64,000 nt of DNA from the NCBI RefSeq assembly GCF_964283195.1, contig NZ_CAXYLH010000005.1. One strand, 5' to 3'. This DNA comes from Paratractidigestivibacter sp003150175 (GTDB lineage Bacteria > Actinomycetota > Coriobacteriia > Coriobacteriales > Atopobiaceae). Both the position numbers and the translations under genes were made by a program. The first letter of the stretch is position 1. Each line of letters starts with the position of its first letter. Positions 33,631 through 44,668 of this stretch are shown here, in pieces. The notes beneath the pieces are model-generated. The model saw only the letters and a program-made list of their open reading frames with translations. It was not told where the DNA came from and did not search any database.

Positions 33631-34158
33631 ATGCGAGAGCGTTATAGATGCATAGCCCGTGTGGTCAAGCCGCACGGTAAGCGTGGGGAGGTCGTGACGG
33701 TTCCCGTTCACGGCCTTCCCGCCGTATTGAGCGAGGGCCTGCGCGTCTGTGTCGTGCCGCCCCTGCTCAAGGGCGAGCGTTGGCACACGGTCGAGTCCTG
33801 CTCCTCGGACGACCGCGAGGGACAGCTCGTCTCGTTATCCGGGGTGTCGTCGCTCGACGCCGCCTCCAAGATCCGCGGCAGGTACCTGCTCGCGGCCGAG
33901 GCCGACCTGCCCGAGGGGCTCGATCTGCTGGACGCCGAGGGCCTTTGCGGCCGCGAGGTGGCCGACGCCCAGGCGGGGCCTTTGGGCACCATCGCCGAGG
34001 TCATGCGCGGCCCCGCCAACGACGTCTGGGTCGTCCGCGACGGCGGGCGCGAGCTTCTGCTCCCCGTCATCGACTCCGTGGTCAGCGAGGTGCCCGAGGC
34101 GGGTCCCATCACGGTGGACGCGACCGGTTTTCTGGGGGAATGGGGGAGCGGCGCATGA
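33631..34158 (+). CDS. rimM: 16S rRNA processing protein RimM
   Basis: Assists 30S head assembly by binding S19. It is 175 aa with an N-terminal RimM barrel (ARVVKPHGKRGEVVTVPV, where the family has VGRxxGxHGxRGEV) and a C-terminal PRC barrel (~95-170, GREVADAQAGPLGTIAEVM, LLPVIDSVV). ATG at 33631 follows the khpA stop by 4 bases. The stop overlaps the trmD start (ATGA). Confidence 0.92.
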   Translation: MRERYRCIARVVKPHGKRGEVVTVPVHGLPAVLSEGLRVCVVPPLLKGERWHTVESCSSDDREGQLVSLSGVSSLDAASKIRGRYLLAAEADLPEGLDLLDAEGLCGREVADAQAGPLGTIAEVMRGPANDVWVVRDGGRELLLPVIDSVVSEVPEAGPITVDATGFLGEWGSGA

Positions 34159-34901
34159 TCTTCGAGACCATCTCGGTCTTCCCCGGGGTCTTCGACGCGT
34201 ACCTCTCGGCCTCCATCATGGGCCGTGCCGAGCGCGCCGGCATAGCGGAGTTCGCCCACCACGACCTGCGCGACTGGACCCATGACCGTCACCGCACCGT
34301 GGACGACGCGCCCTTCGGGGGCGGCCAGGGCATGCTCATGAAGCCAGCGCCCATCTACGAGGCCGTCCGCGCCGTCAAGGCCGCGAGGCCGGAGCGCGCC
34401 CACGTCGTGTTCTTCTCGCCGGTGGGGGAGCCCTACACGCAGCGGTGCGCAGAGAGGCTCGCCGACGAGGAGCGGCTCGTCTTCGTCTGCGGCCGCTACG
34501 AGGGCATGGACGAGCGCTGTTACGAGCTCGCCGACGACGTGTTCTCGCTGGGCGACTACGTCCTCACCGGCGGTGAGCTACCCGCCATGGTCGTCATCGA
34601 CTCCGTCGTGAGGCTCCTGCCCGGCGCCCTCGGCGACCAGATGAGCGCCGTCGACGAGTCCTTCTCGGCCTCCGGGCTGCTCGAGTACGCGCAGTACACC
34701 CGCCCCGCGAGCTTCGAGGGGATGGACGTGCCGGAGGTGCTGCTGTCGGGCGACCACGCGAAGGTCGACGCCTGGCGGCGAAAAAACGCCGTGGAGCGCA
34801 CCGCGCGCCGGCGCCCCGACCTGCTCGCTACCGCGGACCTGACCGATGAGGAGCGCGGGCTCGCCCGCGAGGCCGCGCGCGAAGGGGGTAGTCCCGAATG
34901 A
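34155..34901 (+). CDS. trmD: tRNA (guanine-N1)-methyltransferase TrmD
   Basis: Methylates G37 of tRNAs using SAM and prevents frameshifting. It is 248 aa. The SPOUT knot is seen as GGGQGMLMKPAPI, CGRYEGMDERC and SLGDYVLTGGELPAMVVID. The C-terminal helical domain has LLSGDHAKVDAWRR. It overlaps rimM and lepB by 4 bases at each end. Confidence 0.97.
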   Translation: MIFETISVFPGVFDAYLSASIMGRAERAGIAEFAHHDLRDWTHDRHRTVDDAPFGGGQGMLMKPAPIYEAVRAVKAARPERAHVVFFSPVGEPYTQRCAERLADEERLVFVCGRYEGMDERCYELADDVFSLGDYVLTGGELPAMVVIDSVVRLLPGALGDQMSAVDESFSASGLLEYAQYTRPASFEGMDVPEVLLSGDHAKVDAWRRKNAVERTARRRPDLLATADLTDEERGLAREAAREGGSPE

Positions 34902-35458
34902 GCAATGAGGAGCCGGAGAAGGGCGCGCTGAGATCTATCCTCGACGTCGTCGCCACCATCGCCGTGGCCATCGTCGCGGCGCTGCTTCTGCGCACCTTCG
35001 TCATCGGCGTCTACGTCGTCCCCACGGGCTCGATGCTCGACACCATCCAGGAAGGCGACATGCTCGTCGGTGAGAAGGTCACCCTCCATTGGGACGCGCC
35101 GCACGTGGGCGACGTCGTCACCTTCGACAGCCCCCTCGAGCCCGGCACCGTCCTCATCAAGCGCGTCGTCGCCACCGCCGGCCAGACGATCGACCTTCGC
35201 GACGGCGTCCTCTACGTCGACGGGCAGGCGCGCGCTGAGGCCTACACCGAGGGCAAGCCGACCGAGTCGCTCTCCGGCCTGCAGGGGTCCGCGGGCATCC
35301 AGTACCCGTACACGGTCCCCGCGGGCTGCGTGTTCTGCATGGGCGACAACCGCACCAACTCCCTCGACTCACGTTACTTCGGCCCTGTATCGGTGGATGC
35401 CGTATCATCGAAGGGTCTGTTCATCTACTGGCCGCTCACCGACGCGCGCACGCTCTAG
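34898..35458 (+). CDS. lepB: Signal peptidase I
   Basis: Membrane serine protease that cleaves signal peptides outside the membrane. It is 186 aa with one N-terminal membrane helix (~14-38). The catalytic dyad is Ser45 in PTGSMLDTI and Lys88 in VLIKRVVA. The C-terminal box GDNRTNSLDSRYFGPV is complete. The short single-helix form is the Gram-positive type. It overlaps trmD (ATGA). Confidence 0.95.
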   Translation: MSNEEPEKGALRSILDVVATIAVAIVAALLLRTFVIGVYVVPTGSMLDTIQEGDMLVGEKVTLHWDAPHVGDVVTFDSPLEPGTVLIKRVVATAGQTIDLRDGVLYVDGQARAEAYTEGKPTESLSGLQGSAGIQYPYTVPAGCVFCMGDNRTNSLDSRYFGPVSVDAVSSKGLFIYWPLTDARTL

Positions 35459-35495
35459 GCGCCGGCGGGCGAGGCAAGAAGAAGGAAGCACGAAT

Positions 35496-36407
35496 ATGAA
35501 CAAGTCCGCGCTTACGTTCCAGGACATGATCCTCGAGCTCGAGCGGTATTGGGCCGACAAGGGCTGCACCGTCATGCAGCCCTACGACTCCGAGGTCGGC
35601 GCCGGCACGTTCCACACGGCCACGACCCTGCGCAGCCTCGGCCCCAACGCCTGGCGCACCTGCTACCCGCAGCCCTGCCGCCGCCCCGCCGACGGCCGCT
35701 ACGGCGAGAACCCCAACCGCATGCAGCACTACTACCAGTTCCAGGTCATTCTGAAGCCCTGCCCGACCGACTCTCAGGACCTCTACCTCGGCTCGCTCAA
35801 GGCGATCGGCCTCGACCCCGCCGAGCACGACGTCCGCTTCGTCGAGGACGACTGGGAGAGCCCGACCCTGGGCGCCTGGGGCCTCGGCTGGGAGGTCTGG
35901 ATGGATGGCATGGAGGTCACGCAGTACACGTACTTCCAGCAGGTCGGCGGCATCGAGGTCGACCCCGTCCCCGTCGAGATCACCTACGGCCTCGAGCGCA
36001 TCGCCATGTACGCGCAGGGCGTCGACTCCGTCTATGATCTCATCTGGTCCTACCTGCCCGACGGAACGCCGATGACCTACGGCGACGTCTTCCACGAGAA
36101 CGAGGTCGAGTTCTCGACCTACAACTTCGAGGTCGCGAACGTCGACATGATGCGCCGCAAGTTCGACGAGTACGAGGCCGAGTGCCACTCCTGCCTCGAC
36201 CGCAAGCTTCCGCTGCCCGCCTACGACTGTGTCATGAAGTGCAGCCACGCGTTCAACATCCTCGACGCCCGCGGCGCCATCTCGGCGACCGAGCGCGCCA
36301 ACTACATCCTGCGCGTCCGCGCCGTCGCTAAGGCCTGCTGCGAGAGCTACCTCGCCGAGGTCGCCGGCAAGAAAGACACGTACTCCACGAAGGGCGAGGT
36401 GGCCTAA
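35496..36407 (+). CDS. glyQ: Glycyl-tRNA synthetase alpha subunit
   Basis: Catalytic subunit of the tetrameric (alpha2beta2) bacterial GlyRS. It is 303 aa from an ATG with GAAGGAA upstream. The family's N-terminal FQDMILELERYWADKGC and the class II motif segments (QPCRRPADGRYGENPNR) are clear. glyS follows with no gap. Possession of the alpha2beta2 enzyme is a useful trait, since many other Actinobacteria use the single-chain form. Confidence 0.97.
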   Translation: MNKSALTFQDMILELERYWADKGCTVMQPYDSEVGAGTFHTATTLRSLGPNAWRTCYPQPCRRPADGRYGENPNRMQHYYQFQVILKPCPTDSQDLYLGSLKAIGLDPAEHDVRFVEDDWESPTLGAWGLGWEVWMDGMEVTQYTYFQQVGGIEVDPVPVEITYGLERIAMYAQGVDSVYDLIWSYLPDGTPMTYGDVFHENEVEFSTYNFEVANVDMMRRKFDEYEAECHSCLDRKLPLPAYDCVMKCSHAFNILDARGAISATERANYILRVRAVAKACCESYLAEVAGKKDTYSTKGEVA

Positions 36408-38504
36408 ATGGCAGACACCAAGGATTTCCTGCTCGAGATAGGCACCGAGGAGATGCCCTCGGCTCCTCTCATCAATGCATCCAAGCAGCTCCCCAAGCTC
36501 GTCGTGAAGATGCTCGACGAGGCCGGGCTCTCTCACGGTGCCGTCCGCGTCGTCTCTTCCCCGCGCCGCCTCGCGGCCATCGTCGAGGGCGTCGCCTGCG
36601 CCACCGAGGCCGTCAATGAGGTCAAGCGCGGCCCCAAGGCTCAGATCGCCTTTGACGCCGACGGCAACCCCACCAAGGCCGCCTCGGGCTTCGCCCGCAA
36701 GTGCGGCATCGACGCCTCCGAGCTCACGCGCAAGGTCGCCGAGGACGGCAACGAGTACGTCTTCGCCGAGAAGAACGTCCCCTCGGCCCCCGCGATGCCG
36801 ATCCTTTCCGCCCTCGGGCACGACGTCATCGCCGCCATCGAGTGGCCGAACTACCGCTCTCAGCGCTGGGGCTCCGAGCACGAGACCTTCGTGCGCCCGA
36901 TCCGCTGGATCTGCGCTCTGCTCGGAACCGAGGTCGTCCCCGTGTCCTACGCCGACGTGACGAGCGGCAACACCACTCGCGGCCACCGCGTCCTCGCCCC
37001 CGGCGAGCACGTCGTCTCCGAGCCCGCCGCCTACGAGCAGGTGCTCAAGGACGCCTTCGTCCTGGGCGCCGAGGCCCGCGAGGCCGCTATCCGCGAGGGC
37101 ATCGCCGCCATCGAGGCCGCGCGCCCCGGCTCCCGCGTCGACACGCCCAAGCGCATCTTCGACGAGGTCGTGAACCTCTGCGAGTGGCCGACCGTGCTCG
37201 TCGGCACCTTCGACGAGGAGTTCCTCCGCGTGCCGCAGGAGATCATCTGCGAGTCCATGCTCTCCAACCAGCGCTACTTCCCGATCTTCGACGCCGAGGG
37301 CAAGCTCACCCGCGAGTTCGTGATCGTCTCGAACGCCGACCCCAAGGTCTCCGACACGGTCGTCGCCGGCAACGAGCGCGTCGTGCGCCCGCGCCTCGAT
37401 GACGCGAAATTCTTCTTCGACGAGGACCTCAAGCACCCGATGGAGGACTTCGTCCAGCGCCTGGGCATCGTCACCTTCCAGGAGAAGCTCGGCACCACTC
37501 TGCAGAAGGTCCAGCGCATGGAGAAGCTCGCGCGCGCCTGCGCCGAGGCTGCCGGCGAGGACGAGGCGGGCGTCGCCAGCGCCGTGCGCGCCGCGCACCT
37601 CGCGAAGGCCGACCTCGTCTCCCAGGCGGTCGTCGAGTTCACGAACCAGCAGGGCGTGATGGGCGGCTACTACGCCGAGGCGGCCGGTGAGGCCCCCGAG
37701 GTCTGCGCCGCCATCCGCGAGCACTACCGCCCGCGCTTCGCCGGCGATGAGCTGCCCTCCGGCACCTGCGGCAAGTGCGTCGCGATCGCCGACAAGCTCG
37801 ACACCTGCTGCGGCATCTTCGCCATCGACGAGCCCCCGACCGGCTCCTCCGACCCCTACGCCGTCCGCCGCGCCGCCATCGGCATTATCGCCATGCTGCG
37901 CACCATGCCCTCAGTCGGCCTGAAGGACCTCATCCTTGCCTCGCTCGACGCCTACGCCGAGCAGGGTCTCGAGTTCGACCGCGACGCGATAGCCTCCAAG
38001 GTCGAGCGGTTCTTCGCCGGGCGTCTGAAGTCCATCGCCAAGGACGAGGGGATCCGCCTCGACTCCATCGAGGCCGTCTCGGCCGTGGGCGTCATCGACC
38101 CCGCCGAGTTCATCGCCCGTGCCCACGCCCTCGACACCGCCCGCGCCGAGCAGCCCGAGATCTTCGAGGCCCTCGCCGGCGCCTTCACCCGAGCCCACAA
38201 CCTCGCCGACGCTAGCCTCGGCTGCGACGTCGACACCTCGATGCTCGGCGACGCCGAGCTCGCCCTTCTCTGTGCTTGTGAAGAAGGGGAGGAGAAGGTC
38301 TCCTCCGCGCTCGCACACAAGGATTTCGACGCCGCTTGCGGCGCTCTCGCGGCCCTTAAAGAGCCCATCGACCGATTCTTCGACGATGTCCTGGTCATGG
38401 ACGAGCATGATGATGTAAGGGAGAACCGTCTGCGCCTGCTCAACCGGTTCGCGAGCGTCTTCGCGGGCGTGGCCGACGTGAGCGCGCTTTCCCGAAAGAA
38501 GTAA
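36408..38504 (+). CDS. glyS: Glycyl-tRNA synthetase beta subunit
   Basis: Provides tRNA binding and helps catalysis of GlyRS. It is 698 aa, near the usual ~690. It begins FLLEIGTEEMPSA; mid-protein blocks include the HD-like ESMLSNQRYFPIFD and HLAKADLVSQAVVEFTNQQGVMGGYYA, and the C-terminus has a DALR-type anticodon-binding region. The ATG directly follows the glyQ stop. Confidence 0.97.
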   Translation: MADTKDFLLEIGTEEMPSAPLINASKQLPKLVVKMLDEAGLSHGAVRVVSSPRRLAAIVEGVACATEAVNEVKRGPKAQIAFDADGNPTKAASGFARKCGIDASELTRKVAEDGNEYVFAEKNVPSAPAMPILSALGHDVIAAIEWPNYRSQRWGSEHETFVRPIRWICALLGTEVVPVSYADVTSGNTTRGHRVLAPGEHVVSEPAAYEQVLKDAFVLGAEAREAAIREGIAAIEAARPGSRVDTPKRIFDEVVNLCEWPTVLVGTFDEEFLRVPQEIICESMLSNQRYFPIFDAEGKLTREFVIVSNADPKVSDTVVAGNERVVRPRLDDAKFFFDEDLKHPMEDFVQRLGIVTFQEKLGTTLQKVQRMEKLARACAEAAGEDEAGVASAVRAAHLAKADLVSQAVVEFTNQQGVMGGYYAEAAGEAPEVCAAIREHYRPRFAGDELPSGTCGKCVAIADKLDTCCGIFAIDEPPTGSSDPYAVRRAAIGIIAMLRTMPSVGLKDLILASLDAYAEQGLEFDRDAIASKVERFFAGRLKSIAKDEGIRLDSIEAVSAVGVIDPAEFIARAHALDTARAEQPEIFEALAGAFTRAHNLADASLGCDVDTSMLGDAELALLCACEEGEEKVSSALAHKDFDAACGALAALKEPIDRFFDDVLVMDEHDDVRENRLRLLNRFASVFAGVADVSALSRKK

Positions 38505-38585
38505 GCTGGATTTGTCCGCACTAGGCCTCGATCGCACTGAGGCCGGCCCGCCTCACGGCAGGCTCACATTTGGGGGGGTAACACG

Positions 38586-38972
38586 ATGGCTAAGCTTGAC
38601 ATCGATGATGGCCTGTACGACGACGAGGTCCCGAAGATCTACGTCCTTTCCGATTCCCGCGGCGAGACCGCGAACACCGTCGTCCTTGCCGCCGCGGCGC
38701 AGTTCGGCAAGGACTCGGTCGAGATCGAGCGCCTGTCCAACGTCACGGACGTCCAGACCGTCCGCGACTTCTTCGACAAGAACTACGAGCCCAACCGCCC
38801 GACGGCCGTGTTCCACACGTTCGCGAACGGCGTCCTGCGTCGCGAGATCCGCCGCGAGCTCGACCGCAGGGGCATCCCGTCCATCGATTTGCTCGGGCCT
38901 GCCGTGACCGTGCTCTCCACGCTCACCGGCGAGGAGCCGACGCACGCCATCGGCGCCACCTACGGTAAGTAG
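38586..38972 (+). CDS. N-terminal half of a PPDK regulatory protein (DUF299), C-terminal kinase part absent
   Basis: It is 128 aa. It matches the N-terminal domain of PpsR/PDRP kinase-pyrophosphorylases (IYVLSDSRGETANTVVLAAAAQF, VFHTFANGVLRREI, LLGPAVTVLSTLTGEEPTHAIGATYGK). Full-length proteins are ~270 aa and continue with a P-loop segment (GVSRxxKTP); here a stop and an intrinsic terminator follow at once, and the next bases do not encode the missing part in any frame. A strong ribosome-binding site (GGGGGGG) suggests it is expressed. It directly precedes ppdK, the expected target. Either a remnant or a stand-alone regulatory domain. Confidence 0.75.
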   Translation: MAKLDIDDGLYDDEVPKIYVLSDSRGETANTVVLAAAAQFGKDSVEIERLSNVTDVQTVRDFFDKNYEPNRPTAVFHTFANGVLRREIRRELDRRGIPSIDLLGPAVTVLSTLTGEEPTHAIGATYGK

Positions 38973-38987
38973 GCCACCTACGAAAGA

Positions 38988-39026
38988 AGCCCCTCTTCGC
39001 GCAGTCGCGCGGGGAGGGGCTCTTTT
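38988..39026 (+). terminator. Terminator after the PDRP fragment
   Basis: AGCCCCTC pairs with GAGGGGCT around an inner GCGC-AGTC-GCGC hairpin and is followed by CTTTT. It ends the glyQS-PDRP transcript 15 bases after the stop. Confidence 0.85.
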
Positions 39027-39078
39027 ATGCGCCGAGACGGGCCGAAAACCAAAATCGGCTCCACTATAGCTCACATCC

Positions 39079-39109
39079 GAGGCTCCCGCAGACGGGGGCC
39101 TCTTTTTTT
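39079..39109 (+). terminator. Second terminator upstream of ppdK
   Basis: AGGCTCCCG-CAGA-CGGGGGCCT is followed by a run of seven T. It lies 53 bases after the first terminator, so it is either a fail-safe or ends a short separate transcript. Confidence 0.8.
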
Positions 39110-39235
39110 CCCTTTGGTGCCGCTCACCCGCCGCACACGACCGAATATCAAATAAAGCGCAGCGTAGCGGCATCGCGTTGCTAGTATGACGAAGTCACGA
39201 GGGGCGGCAAGGGCCCCTTGAAGGCATTCGTAGTA

Positions 39236-39267
39236 AGTGCGCCCGGGCATCCCGGGCGTCAAGCACT
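39236..39267 (+). promoter_or_regulatory. Leader hairpin of ppdK
   Basis: GCCCGGG-CAT-CCCGGGC forms a perfect GC stem, extended by outer AGTGC/GCACT with a four-base bulge. It lies 20-50 bases before the ppdK ATG and leaves the AAGGGG ribosome-binding site free. A stability or control element is possible. Confidence 0.45.
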
Positions 39268-39286
39268 CAATCAGCAAGGGGTAAAC

Positions 39287-42052
<2,766 letters not shown>

Positions 42053-42076
42053 GCTTTGACCTGAGTTGATTCGGTA

Positions 42077-42113
42077 GGGAGGGGAGCCCGAGCGGCTTCC
42101 CTCCCTTCTTTTT
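42077..42113 (+). terminator. Terminator of ppdK
   Basis: GGGAGGGGAGCC-CGAGC-GGCTTCCCTCCC is a 12-bp stem with one G-U pair, followed by TTCTTTTT. Confidence 0.9.
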
Positions 42114-42162
42114 GTGCGAGGATGAACCCCACGATCGTCATGCGTCGACGAAAGGACAGATC

Positions 42163-43167
42163 ATGGGAAAGAAGAACGGCTCGGGCGCCGGCGCCTACGT
42201 CGCGCTCGCGGTCTCGGCCCTTTTCGTCGCCGGTTGCGCCCTCGCGTTCTGGCTCGTCGCCACAGGGAGGCTCAAGGCGAGCGGGCGGCAGGCGGAGCCC
42301 GCGGCCACCGCCGCCGATCCCGCGGGCACCGGCGTGCCCGCGCCCAAGGCCTTCTCGGAGTACTCGTGGGACGAGCTCTCCCAGATCGCCCACATGATCT
42401 CGGCTGCGGCCGACGACGCGGCGGGCCTCGAGGTCGCGCGCGAGTACGGGATCGTCGGCGCCGACGGCGCCATCGCCGACTGCGTCCGCCCGATCGAGCT
42501 CACCGACGGCCACGTCGTCACGTGCCGCGTCGTCGGCGCGCGCGCGGACGAGCTGGCGGACGGGTCGGGCAAGGCGGGCCTCACCTTCATGACCTCGCCG
42601 CTCTCGCGCAGGGGTATGAACGACGAGGACACGAACCTCGGCGGCTGGGAGTCGAGCCGGCTGCGCGCATGGCTTGCTGCCGACAGCCTCGCCCTGCTGC
42701 CGCAGGAGCTCTCGTCCGGCGTCGTCGAGGTCTCGAAGACGACCAACAACACCGGCACGGTCAAGGGCGGGGACTTCGACGTCCTCACCTCCACGGCCGA
42801 CAAGCTCTGGGCCTTCTCGGCCTCCGAGGTGTACGGCGACGTTACCTGGTTTGCCCAGGAGTACGGCGACAAGCCCATCGCGAACACCGGCTACGTCGAC
42901 TTCGCCCCCTACGACCGCCTGCTCTGTTCCGAGGGCGCGCAGTACGCCTACTTCGCCGAGCAGGGCGTCCGCGGCCGAGCGTCCTTCTCGGCGCTCGAGG
43001 GGGCCGTGGGGAGCATGGGCGGCAACTGGTGGCTGCGCACCCCGTACCCGGCGAGCCTCGTCGGCGTCGAGGACTCCTGCTTCTACCAGGTCATGGCGAG
43101 CGGATACCCCTCGACCGTCCTGCGCGCGTCCGAGGAAAACGGCGTCGTGGCAGGTTTTTGCCTTTAG
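42163..43167 (+). CDS. Membrane-anchored protein with DUF6273-like domain
   Basis: It is 334 aa; the ATG follows AAAGGACAG. One N-terminal hydrophobic segment (~12-35) contains VAGC, which resembles a lipobox, but the hydrophobic run continues past the Cys, so a plain anchor is more likely. The outer ~250 residues carry the pattern of DUF6273 proteins: LGGWESSRLRAWL, SSGVVEVSKTTNNTG, DKLWAFSASEVYG, and NWWLRTPYPAS. Such domains are common on surface proteins of gut Actinobacteria and Firmicutes; their role is unknown. It appears to be a single-gene unit. Confidence 0.7.
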   Translation: MGKKNGSGAGAYVALAVSALFVAGCALAFWLVATGRLKASGRQAEPAATAADPAGTGVPAPKAFSEYSWDELSQIAHMISAAADDAAGLEVAREYGIVGADGAIADCVRPIELTDGHVVTCRVVGARADELADGSGKAGLTFMTSPLSRRGMNDEDTNLGGWESSRLRAWLAADSLALLPQELSSGVVEVSKTTNNTGTVKGGDFDVLTSTADKLWAFSASEVYGDVTWFAQEYGDKPIANTGYVDFAPYDRLLCSEGAQYAYFAEQGVRGRASFSALEGAVGSMGGNWWLRTPYPASLVGVEDSCFYQVMASGYPSTVLRASEENGVVAGFCL

Positions 43168-43179
43168 TTGTGAATTTTC

Positions 43180-43208
43180 TTGATGTGCGGCCGCCTCTCG
43201 TTTATAGT
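43180..43208 (+). promoter_or_regulatory. Promoter of rplS
   Basis: TTGATG (43180-43185) and TATAGT (43203-43208) are exactly 17 bases apart, which is close to consensus. The ~65-base leader that follows may include an L19 control element, but I see no firm structure. Confidence 0.75.
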
Positions 43209-43279
43209 TTCTCCTTGTGTGTAAGCCTATGTGCCGCTCGCAGACAGCGTCGGCACCTCTAGAGAGACAAGGAACAACT

Positions 43280-43621
43280 ATGGACTACATCCGCGCTATC
43301 GAGCGTCAGCAGATCCGCGAGGACATCCCCGAGGTTCGCCCTGGCGACAACGTTAAGGTTCACTACCGCATCATCGAGGGCGACCGTCAGCGTGAGCAGG
43401 TCTTCCAGGGCGACGTCATCCGCATGAGCGGTGAGGGTGCCCGCGAGACCTTCACTGTCCGCAAGATCTCCTTCGGCGTCGGCGTCGAGCGCACCTTCCC
43501 GCTTCACAGCCCCAAGATCGCCAAGCTCGAGGTTGTCCGCCACGGTGCCGTCCGTCGCGCCAAGCTCTACTACCTCCGCGACCGCATCGGCAAGGCCGCC
43601 CGCATCCCCGAGAAGCGCTAG
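43280..43621 (+). CDS. rplS: 50S ribosomal protein L19
   Basis: Large-subunit protein at the 30S-50S interface. It is 113 aa. VRPGDNVKVHYRIIEGDRQREQVFQGDVI and FTVRKISFGVGVERTFPLHSPKI are diagnostic. The ATG at 43280 gives the standard length. It has its own promoter rather than following trmD, as it does in many other bacteria. Confidence 0.98.
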   Translation: MDYIRAIERQQIREDIPEVRPGDNVKVHYRIIEGDRQREQVFQGDVIRMSGEGARETFTVRKISFGVGVERTFPLHSPKIAKLEVVRHGAVRRAKLYYLRDRIGKAARIPEKR

Positions 43622-43643
43622 TTCTTCGGTATTTGAGTTGTTC

Positions 43644-43667
43644 AGGGCCGTCCCTCGGGGCGGCCCT
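43644..43667 (+). terminator. Hairpin after rplS
   Basis: AGGGCCG pairs with CGGCCCT around a 10-base loop, 22 bases after rplS. The following CATTGTAT is only weakly U-rich, so termination may be partial and allow read-through into rnhB. Confidence 0.55.
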
Positions 43668-43687
43668 CATTGTATCGAGAGGTACCC

Positions 43688-44479
43688 ATGCCCGACCACG
43701 CACCGCACGCCTCGACCGCGAAGGAGATCGCGGCGCTTCTTTCCGATGCCCCCGACGACGAGGCGCGCGCACTCATAAAGCGCTACTCCGACGACCCGCG
43801 AAAGCAGGTTCAGCGCGCGGTCGCCTCCGCGCAGAAGCGCGTCGAGCGCGACGCGGCGGAGCACGACCGCGTTCGCGGCATGTACGAGCTGCAGCGCGAG
43901 CTCGGGGGCGACGGGCTGGTCCTCGGCGTCGACGAGGTCGGGCGCGGCTCGATCGCGGGCCCCCTCACGGTCTGCGCTGTCGCGCTGCCCTACGACCCCA
44001 TGATCTGGGGCATCAACGACTCCAAGCAGCTGACGCCCGCGAGGCGCGAGGTTCTCGCCGCGAAGATCGCCGACGCGGCGCTGGCCATCGGCACCTGCCA
44101 CATCGAGCCCGCGGTCATCGACGCGGTCGGCATGGCGCAGGCGCTGCGCGCCGCCATGTCGGGCGCGATCAAGGACGCCGGGGTCGAGCCGGACTGCGTG
44201 CTCATCGACGGCAACCCCATGCACGTCCATCCCAAAGAGAGGACCCTCGTCAAGGGCGATGCGCGCATCGCAGCCATCGCCGCGGCCTCGATCGTCGCCA
44301 AGGTCACCAGGGACCACCTCATGGTCGCCTATGACGATGAGTATCCCGAGTACCACCTCGCGGAGTGCAAGGGCTACGCGTCCGCGGAGCACATCGCCGC
44401 GATCCGCGCCCACGGCCTCACTCCGATCCATCGCTTCTCGTTCTGTGGAAACTTCCTGGAGACGCCCTCCCTGTTTTAA
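43688..44479 (+). CDS. rnhB: Ribonuclease HII
   Basis: Removes ribonucleotides and RNA primers from DNA. It is 263 aa, longer than the ~200 aa typical because of an N-terminal ~75-residue helical, charged extension before the catalytic VLGVDEVGRGSIAGP (Asp and Glu of the DEDD set). Further motifs are INDSKQLTP, VLIDGNPMH and IAAASIVAKVTRD. The ATG at 43688 follows GAGAGG. Confidence 0.95.
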   Translation: MPDHAPHASTAKEIAALLSDAPDDEARALIKRYSDDPRKQVQRAVASAQKRVERDAAEHDRVRGMYELQRELGGDGLVLGVDEVGRGSIAGPLTVCAVALPYDPMIWGINDSKQLTPARREVLAAKIADAALAIGTCHIEPAVIDAVGMAQALRAAMSGAIKDAGVEPDCVLIDGNPMHVHPKERTLVKGDARIAAIAAASIVAKVTRDHLMVAYDDEYPEYHLAECKGYASAEHIAAIRAHGLTPIHRFSFCGNFLETPSLF

Positions 44480-44625
44480 GCTGCCGCCGCGCGTCGGCCC
44501 GTCGCTTTGGCGCCCTGGCCCCTCCTTGGCCTGCCGAGTGTTCAAAATCTGGGCGGCGCTCGTGCCTTTCAGGCAGATTCCGGGAAGAAACCCGCAAGGC
44601 AGTGGGAAGGGACCGGTAAGGTCCG

Positions 44626-44668
44626 CGTGGCATCCTCCATGCACCACAGGGTCAAGGAGGATGCCATG
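44626..44668 (+). promoter_or_regulatory. Hairpin that sequesters the yraN ribosome-binding site and start codon
   Basis: GGCATCCTCC (44629-44638) is the exact complement of GGAGGATGCC (44656-44665), and three further pairs (one G-U) extend the stem to 13 bp over a 17-base loop. The 3' arm contains the Shine-Dalgarno core GGAGG (44656-44660) and its extension reaches the yraN ATG (44666). Translation would need the stem to open. Confidence 0.6.

Larger units (their letters stand above)
38973..39286. other. 314-base non-coding gap between the PDRP fragment and ppdK
   Basis: It holds two successive intrinsic terminators (38988-39026 and 39079-39109), a small hairpin GCCGA..TCGGC between them, a TAGTAT -10-like box at ~39183 for ppdK, and a leader hairpin at 39236-39267. 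No open reading frame or known RNA family is recognised. Confidence 0.6.

Noticed and set aside
44480..44640. Possible cobalamin-type riboswitch before yraN
   Set aside because: Some short strings (GGAAG, GCAAGG) recall such leaders, but the B12 box and core pairing are not present, and yraN has no B12 link.
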